In this document: positions 44,382 to 48,135 of the stretch, one piece after another
How positions within the stretch are numbered: the stretch's first letter is position 1
How the letters are laid out: each line of letters starts with the position of its first letter
Assembly: GCF_900109145.1 (NCBI RefSeq)
Contig: NZ_FNYY01000030.1
Location: forward strand, 1 to 48,135
Length of the DNA: 48,135 bases
Reading direction: 5' to 3'
Source of the DNA: Marinovum algicola
GTDB taxonomy: Bacteria; Pseudomonadota; Alphaproteobacteria; Rhodobacterales; Rhodobacteraceae
Position numbers and translations under genes: made by a program
Notes under the pieces: model-generated
Seen by the model: only the letters and a program-made list of their open reading frames with translations
The model's database searches: none
What the model was told of the DNA's origin: nothing

Positions 44382-44576
44382 ATGACCGCCCTGACCCTTT
44401 CTCCTTTCTCGTTTCTCGCCTGGACCTTTCGGAAATACGAACGTGCCGCGGACGACACGGCCAGGTTCGATGATGTCGAGCGGCGCAAGATCGTTGGCGA
44501 CTTGATTGCTGCAGGCGCCTGCGAAAGCGAATACGGTGTAGAGATGCTGATGTCGGTCTGTCCGGACCGGTTTTGA
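44382..44576 (+). CDS. small hypothetical protein divergent from the LysR gene
   Basis: This 64-residue protein (MTALTLSPFSFLAWTFRKYE, then a charged acidic middle) has GGAG seven bases before its ATG. The C-terminus ends CPDRF, 59 bases before the IS5-type element. Position and strand opposite a LysR gene suggest a possible regulatory target, but no family was recognised. Confidence 0.5.
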   Translation: MTALTLSPFSFLAWTFRKYERAADDTARFDDVERRKIVGDLIAAGACESEYGVEMLMSVCPDRF

Positions 44577-44634
44577 AGCGCGGTCTCATCCAAGGATAGG
44601 GATGCAAGAACCGAACTTGTTGCACGGCACCTAA

Positions 44635-46001
44635 CAGGTTGCTGAAATAGTCCTGTCTCGACAGCGGTTTGAGAACATGATTCACCCTCGGCACGGGAAC
44701 GGTGGGGGTGATCATGCGCGGGATGGACGAGACGAGCGGATCGCTGTTCAGCTATGTAGATCTGGAAGAGCGCATCCCTACGCGACACCCGCTGCGCAAG
44801 ATCAGACAGGTCGTCAACGACGCGCTCGCCAGCCTCGATGCCGAATTCGAGGCGCTTTACACCGATTTCGGTCGCCCTTCGATTCCACCGGGGCGGCTGA
44901 TCCGGGCGAGCTTGCTCCAGATCCTGTTCTCGATCCGATCCGAGCGGCAGTTGATGGAGCAGATGAATTACAACCTGATGTTTCGTTGGTTTGTTGGCCT
45001 TGGGATCGATGATCCCGTTTGGGTGCCGACCGTGTTCACGAAGAACCGCGACCGGCTGCTGAGCACGGAGATGTCGCGCAAGGTGATGGCTGCGATCCTG
45101 GCCCATCGCGAGATTGCACCCCTGCTGTCGGACGAGCACCTTTCGGTCGATGGCACGATGGTCAAGGCATGGGCGTCGATGAAGAGCTATCAGCCCAAGG
45201 CCGATGCCGCCCCGCCTGACGATGACGGGCCCGGCGATCCACCCGCCCCGGATACCCCCCTTGAGACCGCGCCTTCCGAGACCCCAGCAGAGACCGACCC
45301 GATGCCCCGCAACACCAAACCTCTTCGCAATGCCGAGGTCGACTTCAAAGGCGAGAAGCGCTCGAACGCGACGCATGCCTCGACCACCGATCCGGATGCA
45401 CGCCTTTACAAGAAATCCCCCGGCACGGGTGCGGTGCTGTGCTTCATGGGCCACGCGTTGATGGAAAATAGGCACGGGTTTGTCGTGCAGGGTGATCTGA
45501 CCCAGGCCGACGGTCATGCCGAGCGGCGCGCGGCGCTGGACATGATCCACCGCCATTCCCCCGGATCGACCCGGCGGCTGACGCTGGGTGCCGACAAGGG
45601 ATATGACGCGGCCGGGTTCGTCGCCGACCTGCGTCAAGCCTGTGTCACACCCCATGTCGCCCAGAAATCGAGATACTCAGCGATCGACGGGCGCACGACC
45701 AGACACGCGGGATATGCACTGTCCCAGAAGCACCGAAAGAAGATCGAGGAACCGTTCGGCTGGGCCAAGACCGTCGGAGGCATGGCACAGACCATGTATC
45801 GGGGCGTCGAACGCGTCCGATCACGCTTCATCCTGACCATGGCCGCCAACAACCTTGCCCGGCTACCGCGCTTGCTGGGGGCATGACGGGAAAGATGGAC
45901 CGAGGTGCGAGCCGCGGACGCGCCGACAGGCATGACCCATCAGACGAACCGGCCCTGATGACAGGACAGCGTTCCGGCTCAGCAACTATTTCAGCGCTCT
46001 G
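44635..46001 (+). mobile_element. IS5-type insertion sequence with CTAA target duplication
   Basis: Imperfect inverted ends start CAGGTTGCTGAAATAG at 44635 and, reverse-complemented, CAGAGCGCTGAAATAG ending at 46001. The flanks are CTAA at 44631-44634 and CTAA at 46002-46005, a 4-base duplication of the type made by IS5-group elements. Length 1,367 bp. The intact duplication indicates a single, probably recent insertion. Confidence 0.85.
44714..45886 (+). CDS. IS5-type DDE transposase
   Basis: This is a 390-residue transposase with FSYVDLEERIPTRHPLRKI at the start, GRPSIPPGRLIRASLLQ, the first catalytic Asp in LSVDGTMVKAWAS, a Pro/Asp-rich insertion at about 155-205, HASTTDPDARLYKK, then LGADKGYDAAGF and RKKIEEPFGWAKTVGG with the catalytic Glu. 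The ATG at 44714 (MRGMDETSG) is chosen by family pattern. Intact. Confidence 0.88.
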   Translation: MRGMDETSGSLFSYVDLEERIPTRHPLRKIRQVVNDALASLDAEFEALYTDFGRPSIPPGRLIRASLLQILFSIRSERQLMEQMNYNLMFRWFVGLGIDDPVWVPTVFTKNRDRLLSTEMSRKVMAAILAHREIAPLLSDEHLSVDGTMVKAWASMKSYQPKADAAPPDDDGPGDPPAPDTPLETAPSETPAETDPMPRNTKPLRNAEVDFKGEKRSNATHASTTDPDARLYKKSPGTGAVLCFMGHALMENRHGFVVQGDLTQADGHAERRAALDMIHRHSPGSTRRLTLGADKGYDAAGFVADLRQACVTPHVAQKSRYSAIDGRTTRHAGYALSQKHRKKIEEPFGWAKTVGGMAQTMYRGVERVRSRFILTMAANNLARLPRLLGA

Positions 46002-46005
46002 CTAA

Positions 46006-46360
46006 GCGGCGGAATTGTCCGCGCCTCGTGTGTCCGGCGCCTCCGCAGCGAAAGTCGAGGTTGCCGGGACCGGTCGCCCCGTGCCAACCGCGGCGATGGC
46101 GCGAGGCGAGCCCAATTTCTTCCATCGCTGCGGAAGTCATTAATTTCTGCTTTTCGGGACCGCAGTCAAAAATTTCCAAAACCATCCGCAGTATCGCCAA
46201 AGGTTTCCGGCACGGGTTCCTCCTATGGTTTCGACACCTGCGCTGGACGTGAGATGATCACCGTTTGACACGTCGATCTCGGGCATACGCTTCCCAAGCG
46301 TGACCGTTACGGATCACACCTTGTATGCCGTTCCGGCTCTTTCGGTATTTTCCCACACCC
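46006..46360. other. 355-bp intergenic, no gene seen
   Basis: The sequence between the IS5-type element and the kinase gene's stop codon holds only short, low-quality open frames and no obvious terminator. Confidence 0.5.
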
Positions 46361-47491
46361 TCAGCGCCTTGCAAGCTCCACCGCCTCCTCGCCCAGATCG
46401 AGAAAAAACCCTTGGATGTCGGACAGATTTCCGATGAACCGGTCCGGCTCTGTCCCGGTGATCTCCTTGACGACAGGCGAGAACTCGGGGTCGCGCAACA
46501 AAGCAAGCCATGGCCCGAGGGCGCCCAGTGCAAACATCATCGCGGTCGTTGCGCAGAAGCCAAGGCGGACATCCGCAGATGCGCCCGGCCAGTCGATCGA
46601 ACGCATTCCATCCAGGTAGCTGGAAAACATTCGCACGGATATGTCGTTCGCCTCGTCCGACCGGATGTCGCGAAACATGAGCGACGCGCCGACGGCGGCG
46701 GCAAGTTCCTTTCCGACGACGCCGTGACCCGCGAAGGCCCAATCGATCGCGAAGATTACCGGCTCCGCTTCGTCTGTTTCGCGGACGAGCAGGTTTCGCT
46801 GGAAAGCATCGTGGTGGCAGAAGCACTTGGGGAGATCAGCCAAAGCGGCGCGGAGCACGCCGATGTTCTGCCAGAGGTCCACCGTCCTTGCCAGGTTCGT
46901 GCCTGCGAGCCAGCGGGCAAGGACAGGGTCGCCCCTGAGAGTGTCCGGATCGTTCAGTAGGTCCGCCGCGATGTCCGTCCAGCTATGTGCCCGCCCGATC
47001 GCCATCCAATCGTGGCGTTCGATGTCCGGCATGCCCGCGGCACTGGCGGTAAACCGCCCCAACGCATTAGCGGCGCGCGAATGGGTCTCGGCTGTCCAAT
47101 GCGGTTGGGCATCGGGGATCGCTTCGATGAAGATGCGCGCGGTGGGGTCTTCGGAATAGGCGACGCCGTAGCACTCCGGCGGCCTGATACCGTCAAACCG
47201 GCCGTGGAGATACCCTGAGTCGTAGGCCAGCGCTTCGCGTTTCCAGTAGAGCCACGAGCCCGGTTCGCGCCCGGGTGGCAATACCCGGCAGACCTTCTCG
47301 ACGACCTGACACTCCTGATCGCCCGCACACGTCTCGAGCAATCCGCTGTGAAGGATAAGGCCCTCGCCCCCGGCCATTGCGTCGGCGAAACCTTTGCCCA
47401 GTGCGCGCCGATCCGAGCTGAGAACCCGCGCGTCCGGGTCACCGACCGCGCGGCGCAGGGCTTTCAGAAGCGGAATATCGTCGCGATCCAT
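46361..47491 (-). CDS. Aminoglycoside-phosphotransferase-fold kinase, substrate unknown
   Basis: This 376-residue protein of the APH/choline-kinase superfamily carries the catalytic loop HHDAFQRNLLV (HxD....N, about residues 222-232) and the metal-binding FAIDWAFAGHG (about 243-253). The N-terminal lobe is shorter on recognisable motifs (VEKVCRVLPPG may hold the Lys). The ATG at 47491 is preferred; the frame is open to 47590. Members of this superfamily phosphorylate small molecules, sugars or antibiotics. Nothing in the neighbourhood identifies the substrate; an antibiotic role is not supported. Confidence 0.75.
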   Translation of the reverse strand: MDRDDIPLLKALRRAVGDPDARVLSSDRRALGKGFADAMAGGEGLILHSGLLETCAGDQECQVVEKVCRVLPPGREPGSWLYWKREALAYDSGYLHGRFDGIRPPECYGVAYSEDPTARIFIEAIPDAQPHWTAETHSRAANALGRFTASAAGMPDIERHDWMAIGRAHSWTDIAADLLNDPDTLRGDPVLARWLAGTNLARTVDLWQNIGVLRAALADLPKCFCHHDAFQRNLLVRETDEAEPVIFAIDWAFAGHGVVGKELAAAVGASLMFRDIRSDEANDISVRMFSSYLDGMRSIDWPGASADVRLGFCATTAMMFALGALGPWLALLRDPEFSPVVKEITGTEPDRFIGNLSDIQGFFLDLGEEAVELARR

Positions 47492-47782
47492 TCGAGCAGC
47501 ATAACGCACTATCTGCCAGCGATCACGGTTCACCGATTTTTTGGCGCACCTCCAAAAGATCCCATTTGCGCAGGCGCGACGAATGCTCACTCTGCCCCGC
47601 GTTTTGTGAATTCGAAATACATCCGTTTTCGCAGTCGCAGCGAATGTCCGAACTCACGGGCCGCATCGCAGCATCTCGTTGGCCTCTGGAAGGCAGGAAA
47701 GGGCCGTCTTTGCCGGTGCTGAAGAGTCGAGCGTGGCGGATGCTGCGTCGCATCCGGGGTCGGTTGAGAGCACAAACCTACC

Positions 47783-47944
47783 AATATGCCGCGTCACCGT
47801 TATGCGGAGTTCGGGATTTCAACCTGTTGTTCTGCTGATTCATTTTCGGGTTTCCGCTTTGGATAATCATGATGCCTCTGCTCTCATCCGCAGAAGGACA
47901 TCCTCCATGAACTCCCCCTCCAACTCTCCGCTCGGTGGCCGTGC
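47783..47944 (+). repeat. 162-bp element-end repeat, right copy
   Basis: This is the inverted copy of 155-316 (five mismatches). The outer boundary at 47783 is the junction with host sequence; the 3' part includes the first codons of an integrase gene that continues past the window. It gives the orientation: the element itself lies to the right of 47783. Confidence 0.85.
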
Positions 47945-48135
47945 CGGCGCTGACGACGTCGCTCTGGTCAGCGCCTATCTCGCAGACAATCCCCGGCTCT
48001 CGAAGGGCGCCGTGGGTGCCGCCCGGCATTTTCTGAAGTGGGCACGCGCCCGGAAGATCCCGACCAGAGACCTCGATGCATCGGCGGTGGATCGGTTCCT
48101 ACGCCATCGCTGCCGTTGCGGCCGCTACAGCCCTT
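47907..48135 (+). CDS. Integrase/tyrosine recombinase, N-terminal part (runs off window)
   Basis: Only the first 76 codons are visible. The protein begins MNSPSNSPLGGRAGADD and continues with a helical SAM-like (core-binding) domain, DNPRLSKGAVGAARHFLKW, then HRCRCGRYSP. This resembles the N-terminal domain of site-specific integrases carried by transposable elements in this bacterial group. The AAGGA site is 7 bases before the ATG. The catalytic Arg/His/Tyr residues would lie beyond the window. Confidence 0.65.
   Translation, partial: MNSPSNSPLGGRAGADDVALVSAYLADNPRLSKGAVGAARHFLKWARARKIPTRDLDASAVDRFLRHRCRCGRYSP

Noticed and set aside
46325-46960. 211-codon plus-strand open frame
   Set aside because: It is the antisense shadow of the kinase gene, which has clear catalytic motifs.

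Overview
The window comes from an alphaproteobacterium, most likely a Rhodobacteraceae (roseobacter-type) replicon. Supporting this are the high-GC coding style, the plasmid-type gene set (Strawberry-notch helicase fragment, DUF6878, DUF6915, DUF736, DUF2493, VirD2-like relaxase, VirD4/TraG coupling protein) and a roseobacter/rhizobium-style inositol catabolic island. It looks like a plasmid or mobilizable island rather than core chromosome. No replication, tRNA or rRNA genes and no CRISPR array were seen.

Layout. (1) 155-316 and 47783-47944 are 162-bp inverted copies (157/162 identical) of one end of a mobile element. The left copy truncates a Strawberry-notch helicase gene. The right copy carries the start of a tyrosine-recombinase-type integrase that runs off the window. 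(2) 2.2-4.3 kb and 10.3-12.0 kb hold small plasmid-backbone genes. (3) Between them, 4.4-9.7 kb, sits a visibly AT-richer defence cargo. It is a complete type III CBASS operon on the minus strand (Cap6/TRIP13 ATPase, Cap8-like protein, Cap7/HORMA, CD-NTase, NucC effector nuclease), divergent from an XRE-ImmA/IrrE protease fusion and a PIN-domain gene. A motif repeated three times (GGTTTACA) lies between the two operons. (4) 12.5-17.4 kb is a mobilization block (MobC-like/HTH protein, relaxase, coupling protein) with no type IV secretion genes in view, followed by an IS1182-like element.

(5) 19.3-33.5 kb is one long minus-strand inositol operon: a CUT2-type ABC importer, two inositol dehydrogenases, two TIM-barrel isomerase-like proteins, iolC (kinase-aldolase fusion), iolD, iolE, a small membrane protein, iolB and iolA. 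This set imports inositols and converts them to acetyl-CoA and related products. Two LacI-type regulators (33.9-36.0 kb) lie between this operon and (6) a plus-strand operon at 36.2-41.7 kb. That second operon resembles the rhizopine moc genes: a membrane di-iron oxygenase (MocD-like), a MocA-like dehydrogenase, a Rieske ferredoxin (MocE), a ferredoxin reductase (MocF), a divergent PanB-like protein and another TIM-barrel protein. I infer that O-methylated or otherwise modified inositols are oxidatively demethylated by MocDEF-like proteins and then fed into the iol pathway. The exact substrate cannot be read from sequence.

(7) 42-46 kb is an insertion-sequence landing zone. An IS3-family element splits a LysR regulator, and an IS5-type element is flanked by a CTAA duplication. 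(8) An aminoglycoside-phosphotransferase-fold kinase of unknown substrate precedes the right-hand repeat.
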